A DNA stretch of 64,000 nucleotides from Pantoea eucrina (GTDB lineage: Bacteria > Pseudomonadota > Gammaproteobacteria > Enterobacterales > Enterobacteriaceae), in assembly GCF_002095385.1 (NCBI RefSeq), contig NZ_MIPP01000002.1, positions 62,001 through 126,000 on the forward strand, given 5' to 3'. Positions 8,334-17,002 of this stretch are shown piece by piece (position 1 is the first letter of the stretch; the number at the start of each line of letters is the position of its first letter). The notes beneath the pieces were generated by a model. That model ran no database searches and was not told the origin of the DNA. It worked only from the letters and a program-made list of their open reading frames with translations. The translations under genes were made by a program, and so were the position numbers.

Positions 8334-9338
8334 TTATAACCAGCCCGCGCGCTTCAGCCGCCACCACATAATGCAGCAGATAAGCAGCGTTGATCCCAGC
8401 GCCACCGGATAACCAAAATGGCTGTGCAGCTCCGGCATGTCGGAAAAGTTCATGCCATACATACTGAATACAATTGTTGGCACAATCAAAATGGCGCCCC
8501 AGCCCGCCAGCTTCTTATTCACTTCACTTTGCTGTACAGAGACCAGCGCGAGGTTGACCTGCATAGCACTGGCCAGCGTTTCACGCATATCCTCTGCATC
8601 GATCATGACGTGATGCGCGTGATCCTGCACATCGCGCAGATAGGCGCGCAGATTTTTGGGGATAATATCTTCATGGAAACGAACCAGCTGCGGACAGATT
8701 TCAGTGACCGGCATCGCGGCGTTGCGCAGCGCCAGCAGCTGGCGTCGCAGATGGTAGACCTGCTCCAGCGCGTGGTTATCAAAGCGCGTGGAAAACATCC
8801 CATCTTCGAGATTACCGATACGCTCGCTGAGCGTTTGTGTGATTTTACTGTAGTTGTCTACGATAAAATCGAGGATACAGTAGAGTGCATAGCCTGGCCC
8901 CTGGCACAGCATGGCGTGATTCTTTTCCGCTTTTTCCCGGATTGCGGCATAGCCTTCCCGCGATCCATGGCGTACCGTAATCAGGAAATTTTTGCCCAGA
9001 AAGAAGTGCGTTTCACCAAACGTGATGTGCTGCTGCGCCTGCATATACGCCGTTTTGACCACGATAAATACCGATTCGCCATACTGTTCAATCTTAGGAC
9101 GCTGATGCGCCAGCAGAGCATCTTCGATCGCCAGCTCGTGCAGCCCGAATTCCTCCTGCAGCTTTTGCATAAAAGCGGGTTCGGGCTGGTATAACCCAAG
9201 CCAGACGAACGATTTATCTTCTTTCAGGATATCGCTGATCTCTGCAACATCGACATGCTCTTGCCGCTCGCCATGACGATAGACCACGCAGTTGACGATC
9301 TCATCTGCATGATTGTCGGTTCGTTCCTGCTTTTCCAT
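8334..9338 (-). CDS. corA: CorA family divalent cation transporter
   Basis: Inner-membrane pentameric Mg2+/Co2+/Ni2+ channel. The 334-residue protein has the large cytoplasmic alpha/beta funnel, the long stalk helix and two C-terminal membrane helices (about residues 275-295 and 308-328). The signature selectivity motif is intact as MYGMNF at about residues 294-299, just after TM1 (WGAILIVPTIVFS), and the C-terminus is basic (WWRLKRAGWL). It is not the chromosomal housekeeping corA neighbourhood; it sits alone between an SDR and azlCD, so it is probably a second copy. ZntB is a close relative and cannot be fully excluded. Confidence 0.85.
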   Translation of the reverse strand: MEKQERTDNHADEIVNCVVYRHGERQEHVDVAEISDILKEDKSFVWLGLYQPEPAFMQKLQEEFGLHELAIEDALLAHQRPKIEQYGESVFIVVKTAYMQAQQHITFGETHFFLGKNFLITVRHGSREGYAAIREKAEKNHAMLCQGPGYALYCILDFIVDNYSKITQTLSERIGNLEDGMFSTRFDNHALEQVYHLRRQLLALRNAAMPVTEICPQLVRFHEDIIPKNLRAYLRDVQDHAHHVMIDAEDMRETLASAMQVNLALVSVQQSEVNKKLAGWGAILIVPTIVFSMYGMNFSDMPELHSHFGYPVALGSTLLICCIMWWRLKRAGWL

Positions 9339-9458
9339 TTTTGCCTCAATCCTGCTCTGGCTTACTCTGTCGCTTTCTGAAGGGATCCGGAAGCGACGCT
9401 TTATACTGTTAGGGTAGCAAAAGCCGTGGCAGGCGGATATTGCCAGCCTGAAAAGTCG

Positions 9459-9779
9459 TTACGGCACGCCCAGATAACGCAGTAATCCCGTCATCGCTGC
9501 GGCTCCTGCGATAACCAGAATCAACGGCGTCCGTCGCCATGCCAGAAAAACAGCAAACAGAACGCCTGCTACCCGTGCGATGCCGGCAAAGTGCGTTCCT
9601 TCAAACAGTGCGGTTGTGACCGCCACCGCCAGCAACAGGACCGTGGCAGCATCTGACAGCATATTGCGCGTTTTTTCTGACATCGGCAGCCGGCTGCCGA
9701 GACGGTATCCGGCAAAACGGATAGCGTACGTTCCGACGGCCAGCAGCGCGATACCGGCAATGACCAGACTATTGTCCAT
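9459..9779 (-). CDS. azlD: AzlD family branched-chain amino-acid exporter small subunit
   Basis: A 106-residue membrane protein with about four hydrophobic helices, the small partner of AzlC; the pair exports branched-chain amino acids, as BrnFE and YgaZH do. Typical features are the first helix (IAGIALLAVGTYAIRFAGYRLG) with the TYAIR-x-AG motif and LPMSEKTRNMLSDAATVLLLAVAV. Its start overlaps the end of azlC by 11 bases, indicating translational coupling. Confidence 0.88.
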   Translation of the reverse strand: MDNSLVIAGIALLAVGTYAIRFAGYRLGSRLPMSEKTRNMLSDAATVLLLAVAVTTALFEGTHFAGIARVAGVLFAVFLAWRRTPLILVIAGAAAMTGLLRYLGVP

Positions 9780-10446
9780 CTTTACGCTCCCGCCAGCTCA
9801 GCAACCCCAGCAGGGAAAAGAGCACCGGCATTCCTGCCGGTACAAAAGGCGTGACCGCGACAGAGAGTGCGGTCCCGGCCAGCGCCGGAATGCGTGTCCG
9901 CCGTTTGCGCAGCGCCGGAAAAATCAGCGCAATCAGGATCGCCGGGAAAACCGCATCCAGCCCGATGGCGGAAACGTCAGGAATAAAGCGGCCAATCATG
10001 GCGCCGCCGATAACGGTGAGTGGCCAGACCGCAAAAATACCGAGTCCGCACAGCCAGTAGGCAACCCGGCGCTGCTGCAGCCCCGGTTGCGAGATACCAA
10101 ATACCACGCTCTCATCGTTCATGATATGGCAGCCAAGGAGGCTGCGGCCTCCCTGCCCCACCAGATCTTTTACCGCAATGCCAAACGGCAGATGGCGCGC
10201 ATTGACCAGCAACCCGGCGGCGGCGGCAGTGAGCGGGCTTCCGCCACCAGCAACAATGCCGATAAACAGAAATTCCGAAGCGCCTGCCAGCACCAGCGTA
10301 GAGAGCGCTATCGGCACCCAGAGCGGAAAACCCTGTGCAGCGGCCAGCGAGCCATAGGAGAGGCCCACAATACCGTCTGCCAGACAAACCAGAACAATCG
10401 CTTTTATCACGCCGCGATCAAGCACGTTAATCCCCGCACGCATCAC
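9769..10446 (-). CDS. azlC: AzlC family branched-chain amino-acid exporter large subunit
   Basis: A 225-residue integral membrane protein with about six to seven helices; it begins with a motif typical of the family (LADGIVGLSYGSLAAAQGF) and contains GASEFLFIGIVAGG and NARHLPFG. It forms the large subunit of an AzlCD (YgaZH/BrnFE-like) exporter with the overlapping azlD. An XRE-cupin regulator is divergent from it, 35-100 bases away, and is the likely controller, an arrangement frequently seen for azlCD in Enterobacterales. Confidence 0.9.
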   Translation of the reverse strand: MMRAGINVLDRGVIKAIVLVCLADGIVGLSYGSLAAAQGFPLWVPIALSTLVLAGASEFLFIGIVAGGGSPLTAAAAGLLVNARHLPFGIAVKDLVGQGGRSLLGCHIMNDESVVFGISQPGLQQRRVAYWLCGLGIFAVWPLTVIGGAMIGRFIPDVSAIGLDAVFPAILIALIFPALRKRRTRIPALAGTALSVAVTPFVPAGMPVLFSLLGLLSWRERKDGQ

Positions 10447-10477
10447 ATATTGATCTCATACCGAACAGTAAAGACAG

Positions 10478-10534
10478 TATAATGAACGTTCAGAAATTGT
10501 TTTACAAGATGAACAAACGTTCGATAAAACGAAC
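10478..10534 (+). promoter_or_regulatory. Promoter and operator repeats for the XRE regulator and azlCD
   Basis: TATAAT at 10478-10483 is followed by the perfect palindrome TGAACGTTCA (10483-10492), then GAAC-N4-GTTC (10511-10522) and GTTC-N8-GAAC (10519-10534). Repeated GAAC/GTTC half sites overlapping a -10 box suggest an autoregulatory operator. The first ATG of the downstream frame (10482) lies inside this -10 box and so cannot be the start. Confidence 0.55.
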
Positions 10535-10544
10535 AGGAGCTGCT

Positions 10545-11093
10545 GTGACACCACCGATTGATACTATTGCCGCCGGGCTGATCCGCGAGCGGCAGCGTGC
10601 CGGACTTTCACTGACTGAAGTGGCTCGCCGTGCGGGTGTGGCAAAATCAACGCTCTCACAACTGGAAGCGGGCAACGGCAATCCCAGTATCGAAACCCTC
10701 TGGGCGCTCTGTGTCGCGTTAAATATTCCTTTCGCCCGCCTGCTGGAACCAGAGGTAAAACGTCTGCAGGTTATTCGCAAAGGTGAAGGGATGATTGTGT
10801 CGGCTGAACTGGCTGATTATCAGGCGGCTCTGCTCGCCAGCTGCCCGCCAGGCGGGCGACGCGATCTCTATCTGGTGACCAGTCAGCCAGGCGCGCCGCG
10901 CGCTTCAAAGCCGCATCCGCCCGGTTCGGTTGAGCACGTTATCATTGCCCGCGGGCGGGCCAGGGTAGGACCCAGCGATGCGCCGGTGGAGCTGAATCCT
11001 GGCGATTACATCTGCTATCCCGCTGATGAACCCCACGTGTTTGAAGCACTGGAAGCCGATACCATGGCGGTGCAACTCTCTGAACAGAACTGA
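10545..11093 (+). CDS. XRE-cupin transcriptional regulator
   Basis: A 182-residue regulator when read from the GTG at 10545, chosen because AGGAG precedes it by 5 bases while earlier ATGs (10482, 10510) overlap the promoter and operator. The N-terminal HTH (LSLTEVARRAGVAKSTLSQ) is XRE type; the C-terminal cupin domain (HPPGSVEHVIIARGRARVG to NPGDYICYPADEPHVFE) binds a small ligand. It is divergent from azlCD and is the likely regulator of that exporter, and of itself through the GAAC/GTTC repeats. Family assignment is sure; the ligand is unknown. Confidence 0.85.
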   Translation: MTPPIDTIAAGLIRERQRAGLSLTEVARRAGVAKSTLSQLEAGNGNPSIETLWALCVALNIPFARLLEPEVKRLQVIRKGEGMIVSAELADYQAALLASCPPGGRRDLYLVTSQPGAPRASKPHPPGSVEHVIIARGRARVGPSDAPVELNPGDYICYPADEPHVFEALEADTMAVQLSEQN

Positions 11094-11141
11094 TATCGCC
11101 TGAGCCTGAATAAACGCGTCCTGCCTGACGTGTACGCAACG

Positions 11142-11155
11142 TTCACTGTAATCAG
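11142..11155 (+). repeat. Solitary iteron outside the origin
   Basis: TTCACTGTAATCAG, identical to the RepA iterons at 14.9 and 16-16.9 kb, in the 97-base gap between the XRE regulator and the MFS gene, about 3.8 kb from repA. It may titrate RepA. Confidence 0.7.
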
Positions 11156-11156
11156 T

Positions 11157-11183
11157 AAAGCGCGCCTGCAACAGGCGCGCTTT
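11157..11183. terminator. Bidirectional terminator
   Basis: AAAGCGCGCCTG and CAGGCGCGCTTT form a perfect 12-bp stem with a CAA loop between convergent genes; A and T ends on both sides suit termination in both directions. Confidence 0.8.
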
Positions 11184-11190
11184 AAGGCGA

Positions 11191-12501
11191 TCAGCGATTG
11201 ACCAGTTTTGCCGGCAGAGCCAGCACCAGCAGGCAGCTGAGCAATAAACAGGCAGCAAACAGCCACAGCGCCCCGTCGCTGCTGCCGGTCATATCCAGTG
11301 CGATTCCCATAACAGAATTACTGACCAGGCCTGCAATATTGGCAATAGAGCAGGCGAGCGCAAAACCTGCGGCGGCGGCAGTACCGGTCAGGAAGGTTGC
11401 GGGCAGGCTGAAGAAAACCGGCACGGCACCAATAATCATCGCCTGCGCAATGGAAAACAGCAGCACGGTTACAGCCACATTACTGCTCCAGAAGGGCGCG
11501 CAGGCCATTGCGGCTGCACCGATGATAAAAGGGACAATGATATGCCAGCGGCGTTCGCGCAGCCTGTCTGAGCTGGCGCCAATCAGCAGCATGCCAGCCA
11601 GCGCGGCCAGACTCGGTATCGCCGTAAGATAACCAATCGTGGTGAGATCGGTGGAGCCTGCTTTTTTCAGCAGCGTCGGTAACCAGAAGCCCATTGCGTA
11701 AGCGCTGAGCAGTATGGAGAAATCGATCCCGCCCAGCATCACCACCCGCAGATTAAGCAGACCATCCCGCAGCCGGTGTTTCGCCTCAGCAGCTTCACCT
11801 GCATCGCTGCGGAGTTCATCAGCAATGACCTGTTTTTCCTGAACGCTCAGCCAGGATGCCTCCGCAGGGCCATCCGGCAGCATTCGCAGCGTCATCAGCC
11901 CCAGCAGAATACTCGGCAGGCCCTCCAGCAGAAACAGCCACTGCCAGCCATGCAGCCCGTGCAGTTTGTCAAAGTGCGTCATGATCCAGCCAGAGAGAGG
12001 GCCGCCGATGATGCTGGAAAGTGGCAGACCCAGCATAAACAGCGCAATAATGCGGCCGCGTCGCCATGAGGGAAACCAGCGGGTCAGATAAAACAGCACG
12101 CCCGGCAGAAACCCTGCCTCTGCCACGCCCAGTAAAAAGCGGATCGTGTAGAACTGACCGGGGGTTTTGACCAGCAGGGTTAACGCAGAGAGCACTCCCC
12201 AGCTGATCATGATCCGCGCGATCCAGATCCGTGCGCCGGTGCGTTGCAGAAACAGGTTGCTTGGCACTTCAAACAGAATGTAACCCACAAAAAACAGACC
12301 CGCACCCAGACCAAACGCCGTTTCGCTTAGCGCTAAGTCGCTTGCCATCTGCAGCTTGGCAAAACCAATATTAATGCGATCCAGGTAGGCTGCCAGATAA
12401 CACAGGCAGAGAAACGGGATCAGTTTTAACGTTATTTTTCGATAGATGGCGGCACTTTCCCGCCGCGACTGGATTACCGAAGGATCGGCTACTGTGCTCA
12501 T
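11191..12501 (-). CDS. MFS transporter, anion:cation symporter (ACS) family
   Basis: An inner-membrane 12-helix transporter of the ACS branch, whose members carry organic anions such as glucarate, tartrate or phthalate with protons. Seen: the N-terminal LCYLAAYLDRINIGFAKLQM stretch typical of ACS members, TM segments throughout, and the central cytoplasmic loop with LPDGPAEASWLSVQEKQVI. The ATG at 12501 (MSTVADPS) is preferred over the longest frame start 102 bases upstream because homologues begin here and GGAGAG precedes it. Length from there is 436 residues. The nucleotidyltransferase and ALDH genes lie upstream on the same strand. The substrate is unknown. Confidence 0.87.
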   Translation of the reverse strand: MSTVADPSVIQSRRESAAIYRKITLKLIPFLCLCYLAAYLDRINIGFAKLQMASDLALSETAFGLGAGLFFVGYILFEVPSNLFLQRTGARIWIARIMISWGVLSALTLLVKTPGQFYTIRFLLGVAEAGFLPGVLFYLTRWFPSWRRGRIIALFMLGLPLSSIIGGPLSGWIMTHFDKLHGLHGWQWLFLLEGLPSILLGLMTLRMLPDGPAEASWLSVQEKQVIADELRSDAGEAAEAKHRLRDGLLNLRVVMLGGIDFSILLSAYAMGFWLPTLLKKAGSTDLTTIGYLTAIPSLAALAGMLLIGASSDRLRERRWHIIVPFIIGAAAMACAPFWSSNVAVTVLLFSIAQAMIIGAVPVFFSLPATFLTGTAAAAGFALACSIANIAGLVSNSVMGIALDMTGSSDGALWLFAACLLLSCLLVLALPAKLVNR

Positions 12502-12612
12502 CACTCTCTCCGCGTACCATGACTCTGAACAGGGACGATCAACCGGGTAGTGTGTCACCCGTTCGCATAAATATGACCGCGCGAGAGTAGCGGTAATTAT
12601 CACCCTGCGCCA

Positions 12613-13212
12613 CTACTTCCTGCGGCGGGCGAGCGGCGTGGCGGTAACGGGGAGATCGGCGTCGCGGATCACACCAGCGTGTCCCTGCAAACGCAGCAGG
12701 CGCGCGGGATCAAGCAGCGAGCGGGCGCCGCTGTCCCCTTTTAACTGACGAAGCGCCGGGCCATATTCTGTCGCAAAGCCTACCGGGTGGCCGGGTTTGT
12801 CCTGCCAGCAAAAACGGGCCTGGGTGGCCCCTTCGGAGAGTGCGCCAGCGATACGCTGATGATCTTCTGCCGTAACCCATGCCATATCGCCAGGCTGAAC
12901 CAGCCAGCCAGACCAGTGCGGCGCAGCGCGAACGGCAGCGGCAATCGTCTCGCCGCTGCCTGCACTGCTGACACACAGCACCGGTATCGCCTGCGCGGCA
13001 GCCAGCGCCCGTATTGCGGTATATTCAGGTCGCGTTACCAGCAGAAGCGGCAGGCCGCTGCGTTGTGCTGCATGCAGCGTCATACCGAGCACAGGATGGG
13101 GTGTTCCGGTGCTGTCAGGCAAGAGGGCAAGCAGCTTATTGCCTTTTCCGCCCGCCTGCTGAAAACGTGTTCCCTGCCCTGCTGCAAGGATGATAATGCC
13201 CGGACTTTTCAT
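12613..13212 (-). CDS. MobA-like NTP transferase (MocA/CoxI-like cytidylyltransferase family)
   Basis: A 199-residue nucleotidyltransferase. The N-terminal signature LAAGQGTRFQQAGG-KGNKLL is the NTP-binding loop of the MobA/MocA family, VQPGDMAWVT is the metal-binding aspartate segment, and GHPVGF is the family motif that follows. MocA makes molybdopterin cytosine dinucleotide for xanthine-dehydrogenase-type enzymes; related proteins act in other molybdo-hydroxylase clusters. No molybdoenzyme gene is visible in this window, so the role is open. It lies between the ALDH and the MFS gene on the same strand. Confidence 0.78.
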   Translation of the reverse strand: MKSPGIIILAAGQGTRFQQAGGKGNKLLALLPDSTGTPHPVLGMTLHAAQRSGLPLLLVTRPEYTAIRALAAAQAIPVLCVSSAGSGETIAAAVRAAPHWSGWLVQPGDMAWVTAEDHQRIAGALSEGATQARFCWQDKPGHPVGFATEYGPALRQLKGDSGARSLLDPARLLRLQGHAGVIRDADLPVTATPLARRRK

Positions 13213-13234
13213 GTTGCTGGCTACCTGAAAATCG

Positions 13235-13260
13235 TGAGGCGCACAGTATTGCGCGCCTCA
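13235..13260 (-). terminator. Hairpin after the aldehyde dehydrogenase gene
   Basis: On the minus strand TGAGGCGC and GCGCCTCA form an 8-bp stem followed by CGATTTTC, just past the stop of the aldehyde dehydrogenase. It is a likely weak terminator. Confidence 0.55.
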
Positions 13261-13266
13261 GGACAG

Positions 13267-14643
13267 TTAGCGACGGTTTTTCCATACTGTCTGGATATTG
13301 CAGAACTCGTGTACGCCAAAACTGGAGAGCTCACGGCCATAGCCGCTCTTTTTAACGCCGCCAATCGCGACGCGCGGATCGGATGCGCCGTTGCCGTTGA
13401 TAAATACCGCTCCTGTTTCCAGCCGCTCTGCCAGCCAGCTGGTCACCGACTCATCGCGGCTCCAGACGGTGGCACTCAGACCGAAATCGCTGTTGTTAGC
13501 CAGCGCAAGGGCGTGTTCTGCATTACGCGCCGTAGTGATTGCCGCGACCGGGCCAAATATTTCCTGCTGAAATGCTGTCATCTCCGGCGTCACATCAGCC
13601 AGAATGGTAGGGGTATAGTAATTTCCTTCCCCCTCAATTTTATGACCGCCCAGCACCAGACGTGCGCCCTCTTTGAGCGTTTGCTGCACCTGCCCATCCA
13701 GTTCATCACGCAGATCGTAGCGTGCCATCGGACCGATAAAGGTCTGCTCATCAAGCGGATCGCCAATTTTTAGTGCGGCTACGGCCTGGCTGAAACGCGC
13801 TTCAAACTCGGCGGCGATACTCTCTTCGATGATAAAGCGCTTCGCTGCCATGCAAACCTGTCCGGTATTCTGATAGCGGCCCACCACGGCTGAAGCGACA
13901 GCAGCGTCAAGATCTGCGTCGGCCAGTACGATGAAAGGATCGGCACCGCCCAGCTCCAGTACTGTTTTCTTCAGTACCGCACCGGCCTGTGCTGCGATAG
14001 CGGCGCCTGCGCGTACGCTCCCGGTGACTGCAACGGCTGCAACGCGTGAATCGCTGATTGCTGCTGAAACGCCGTCGTTGTCCGTATTGATAACGGTAAA
14101 AGCACCGTGCGGCAGTTCTGTTGCCTCAAACAGTTCAGCCATCAGATAAGCCGATCCCATTACGCTGGGTGCATGTTTTAACAGATAGGTATTGCCGGCA
14201 AGCAGCATGCTGACAGCGCCACGCAGCACCTGCCAGTAAGGAAAATTCCACGGCATCACAGCCAGTATGACGCCCAGTGGTCTGAATGACTGCCACGCCT
14301 GCTGACCTTCTACCGGAGCTGGTTTATCAGCAATCATGGCCGGGCCATGTTCGGCATACCAGTCACATAAGCTGGCACATTTCAGGACTTCTGCACGTGC
14401 CTGGGCAACAGGTTTACCCATTTCCCGTGTTGCCATAGTGGCCAGTTCATCCTGACGCTGACGCAGCTGTTCACCCAGCTGACACAGTACCTTCACACGC
14501 TGTTCAATCGTTGTATTACGCCACAGCTCAGCGGCTTCAGCGCTCTGTGCAAGGGAGCGATCAAGTTCCTCAGCGGTCTGGAGTGGATACGTTGCGAGAA
14601 TGGCACCCGTTGCAGGATTACGTGAAATTACATGGTCAGTCAT
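13267..14643 (-). CDS. sad: NAD(P)-dependent succinate-semialdehyde dehydrogenase, Sad/YneI type
   Basis: A 458-residue cytoplasmic aldehyde dehydrogenase. The nucleophile Cys is in NTGQVCMAAKR, the general-base Glu in LELGGADPF, the cofactor motif in VAVTGSVRAG and MPWNFPYWQ. The length and the sequence ISRNPATGAILATYP to GYGRELSSFGVHEFCNIQTVW match the Sad (YneI) group, which oxidises succinate semialdehyde to succinate in GABA and related degradation. It stands alone with no GABA transaminase nearby. It reads away from the replication origin. The enzyme class is certain; the exact substrate is inferred. Confidence 0.87.
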   Translation of the reverse strand: MTDHVISRNPATGAILATYPLQTAEELDRSLAQSAEAAELWRNTTIEQRVKVLCQLGEQLRQRQDELATMATREMGKPVAQARAEVLKCASLCDWYAEHGPAMIADKPAPVEGQQAWQSFRPLGVILAVMPWNFPYWQVLRGAVSMLLAGNTYLLKHAPSVMGSAYLMAELFEATELPHGAFTVINTDNDGVSAAISDSRVAAVAVTGSVRAGAAIAAQAGAVLKKTVLELGGADPFIVLADADLDAAVASAVVGRYQNTGQVCMAAKRFIIEESIAAEFEARFSQAVAALKIGDPLDEQTFIGPMARYDLRDELDGQVQQTLKEGARLVLGGHKIEGEGNYYTPTILADVTPEMTAFQQEIFGPVAAITTARNAEHALALANNSDFGLSATVWSRDESVTSWLAERLETGAVFINGNGASDPRVAIGGVKKSGYGRELSSFGVHEFCNIQTVWKNRR

Positions 14644-14773
14644 CAGAATTCCTCAGTACATGGCTGTTGATCGTGCCTGTTACGATACGCCTGATTACTA
14701 TTGATATAAAATGAATAATATTGAGCAACTTGTTCTCTTATTGAAAGCAATTAAGAGAGAGTGTCTGCCGTGG

Positions 14774-15000
14774 GATCCTGAGTTATCCACTTATACATAA
14801 ACCAGATCCTAATAAGAGATCATAAAGAGATCAAAGATAGATCCTAAGAGATCCCCGATCGTCGCAGGCCGCACCACACAAGGCCTCAAAGGGTGATCGT
14901 GTTCACTATAATCAGCAAAGCATTCACTGTAATCAGTGCTATATTCACTATACTCTGTGGAATGTTCACTATAATCAGTGCTAATGTTCACTGTAATCAG
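14774..15000. other. Replication origin: DnaA boxes, phased GATC sites and upstream iterons
   Basis: In order: two overlapping DnaA-box-like 9-mers, TTATCCACT (14783-14791) and TTATACATA (14791-14799), each one mismatch from TTATNCACA; then six GATC sites at 14805, 14818, 14829, 14840, 14850 and 14857, mostly 10-11 bases apart in AAGAGATC-type repeats; then five iterons. Dam sites phased at one helical turn next to DnaA boxes are a hallmark of iteron-plasmid origins. repA starts 41 bases after the last iteron. The arrangement matches RepFIB, which has repeats on both sides of repA. Confidence 0.85.
14902..15000 (+). repeat. Five RepA iterons upstream of repA
   Basis: Iterons TTCACTRTAATCAG start at 14902, 14923, 14944 (variant TTCACTATACTCTG), 14965 and 14987. 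Spacing is 21, 21, 21 and 22 bases, two helical turns, so RepA would bind one face of the DNA. The last copies probably also serve repA autoregulation. Confidence 0.93.
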
Positions 15001-15040
15001 AAAACGATCCCTTTCATCCACAAAATGAAGATCTCATGCC

Positions 15041-15976
15041 ATGGCAGACAAAGAGAGTAAAAACAAGGCGTTACTGGAACCTTTTCTGTCGGTGACAAAA
15101 AACAGTGGCGAAGTTATCCAGCTCCATCCTAACAAGAATAATACTGTCCAGCCTGTGGCACTGATGCGTCTGGGATTGTTTGTGCCCACCCTTAAATCCA
15201 CTGCTCGCGGCAAATCCGGGGCTATGGCCTCCACTGATGCGACCAAAGAGCTGAAAAACCTCTCGCTGGTAAAAGCGGAAGGGTATGAGAAGATCACCAT
15301 AACCGGTGCCAGACTGGATATGGATAACGATTTCAAAACCTGGGCAGGGATTATTCAATCTTTCTCCCGTTATCCGACCAAAGGCGACACGGTCACGCTA
15401 CCTTTTATCGATTTCGTTAAGATGTGTGGTATTCCGTCAGCGAACTCCTCTGCAGCCCTGCGCAGGCGCCTGGATGCCTCATTACGGCGCATTGCAACCA
15501 ATACGCTCTCTTTTGAAGGTAACGGCAAGGCTTATCATACTCACCTTGTACAATCTGCCTATTACGATCGGGAAAAAGATCTGGTTCGCATTCAGGCCGA
15601 TCCGAAGCTGTTTGAGTTATATAACTTTGATCACAAGGTTCTGCTTCAGTTGCGGGCCATTTCGCGCCTGAAACGTAAAGAGTCTGCTCAGGCGCTCTAT
15701 ACCTATCTGGAAAGCCTTCCTGTTAATCCGGCCCCTATCTCGCTGGCGCGACTGCGTATGCGTCTTAACCTGGGATCGAAAACCACCACGCAGAACCATG
15801 TGGTGCGGCGTGCTATGGAGCAGCTGAAAGAGATAGGCTATCTCGACTATTCCGAGATTAAGCGTGGACGTTCCGTGTTTTTCATCATCCATAGCAGGAC
15901 GCCCAAGCTGGATGGTATCGGAAATCTGGAGAGCATCGACGTGCTGGATGAGATCGAGTTTGACGACGAGTCGTGA
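15041..15976 (+). CDS. repA: RepFIB-type replication initiator RepA
   Basis: Plasmid initiator that binds the iterons and opens the origin. The 311-residue protein closely follows IncFIB Rep[22 protein letters not shown], the [14 protein letters not shown] core, [38 protein letters not shown] and the second winged-helix domain with [16 protein letters not shown] and [12 protein letters not shown]. These are the two winged-helix domains of the Rep_3-type fold. The start ATG at 15041 follows the last iteron by 41 bases. Iterons on both sides should mediate autorepression and copy-number control. It defines the window as belonging to a RepFIB-type replicon. Confidence 0.96.
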   Translation: MADKESKNKALLEPFLSVTKNSGEVIQLHPNKNNTVQPVALMRLGLFVPTLKSTARGKSGAMASTDATKELKNLSLVKAEGYEKITITGARLDMDNDFKTWAGIIQSFSRYPTKGDTVTLPFIDFVKMCGIPSANSSAALRRRLDASLRRIATNTLSFEGNGKAYHTHLVQSAYYDREKDLVRIQADPKLFELYNFDHKVLLQLRAISRLKRKESAQALYTYLESLPVNPAPISLARLRMRLNLGSKTTTQNHVVRRAMEQLKEIGYLDYSEIKRGRSVFFIIHSRTPKLDGIGNLESIDVLDEIEFDDES

Positions 15977-15978
15977 TG

Positions 15979-16885
15979 TTCACTGTAATCAGCAAAACAT
16001 CTTTTCCCGCCGCTGTGCTGTATCAGCCGTGCAGCGCTACTCTGCTCCTTAATGTTCCCCATGCAGGCTGGCTGTTCACTGTAATCAGTAACGTTCACTG
16101 TAAACAGCAGGCTTCTTTAGCCAGGCTGGGAACAATCAGGCACGGTTTGCAACAGACGTGGCATAAATTGATAGTAAGCACTAACATACCTTTTCAGATA
16201 GCTTAATTCCGCTCTTTTTACTGATTACAGTGAACGCCTGCTAACCCTCTGCCCTGCCCTGCTGTGACCACTGTATAGAGTACACAGCTGCTGTTCACTG
16301 TAATCAGCAGAGGGCCAGATAGCGTTACGACAGCTGAAAGCAATACCTTTTACGGCCCGCTCTATTGCCCAGGCCACCTGCGGACCTGTCTGCTGATTAT
16401 AGTGAACGCTGCCAGCGATAAGACGGGCCGTTACTGACTACAGTGAATGTGGCCAGGCTTTACTGCAGTGAGAGAGGGCATCCGCTACTGATTACAGTGA
16501 ACGTGCTGCGTATAGACGATCCAGGCGCCGGTGATACTAAATGACCGCGCCCTGTGGCTCTCCTGATTACAGTGAACGTTACAGCCAGAGAGAGGCTAAT
16601 TTGCCGGAGAATGCTGACTACAGTGAATGCTGCCGAAGAGGGTCTCCTCTGTTTTTAACAGCTGACTACTGACTACAGTGAACGTGCAGAGAGATACCGG
16701 CCAGAGCCTGCTTCACACAGCGTGTTTGCAGCAGCCTGCAGTGAATCTTTTACTGATTACAGTGAACGCTGCGCCCTCATTTACTGATTACAGTGAATCT
16801 TTGGACTTCCGACTTATATCTGAACGCCTGCAACTTTACGTTTGCTGATTACAGTGAACGTTTGGCGGCTACTGATTACAGTGAA
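15979..16885. repeat. Fifteen or more RepA iterons downstream of repA (incompatibility array)
   Basis: Copies of TTCACTGTAATCAG, forward at 15979, 16075, 16094 (TAAACAG variant) and 16294; reverse (CTGATTACAGTGAA, or CTGACTACAGTGAA) at 16221, 16393, 16434, 16488, 16563, 16614, 16669, 16753, 16784, 16845 and 16872. Spacing is irregular (19-99 bases), and most lie opposite in direction to the upstream set. Such arrays downstream of a RepFIB gene titrate RepA and promote handcuffing. The remaining sequence in this 1-kb stretch contains no credible gene. Confidence 0.92.
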
Positions 16886-17002
16886 TGCTGCGGGCAATAC
16901 ATTCTGCAGGCATAATTAAGCATTCCGGTTTACAGGATAAGTAATTGCCTTATGTGCAGGATTTAAGTATAAAGTCATAAATCCTACATGTGTGGAGCAG
17001 GT

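Noticed and set aside
8418-10482. Long plus-strand frames opposite corA and azlCD
   Set aside because: They are antisense shadows; the minus-strand proteins match well-defined transporter families.
14809-16098. Short minus-strand frames full of TDYSEHSTEYSEY-type repeats around repA
   Set aside because: They are translations of the iterons, so the apparent protein repeats come from DNA repeats and not from a real gene.
15979-16885. Possible CRISPR array
   Set aside because: The repeat is only 14-19 bases, occurs in both directions, has irregular spacing and no cas genes; it matches the upstream RepA iterons.
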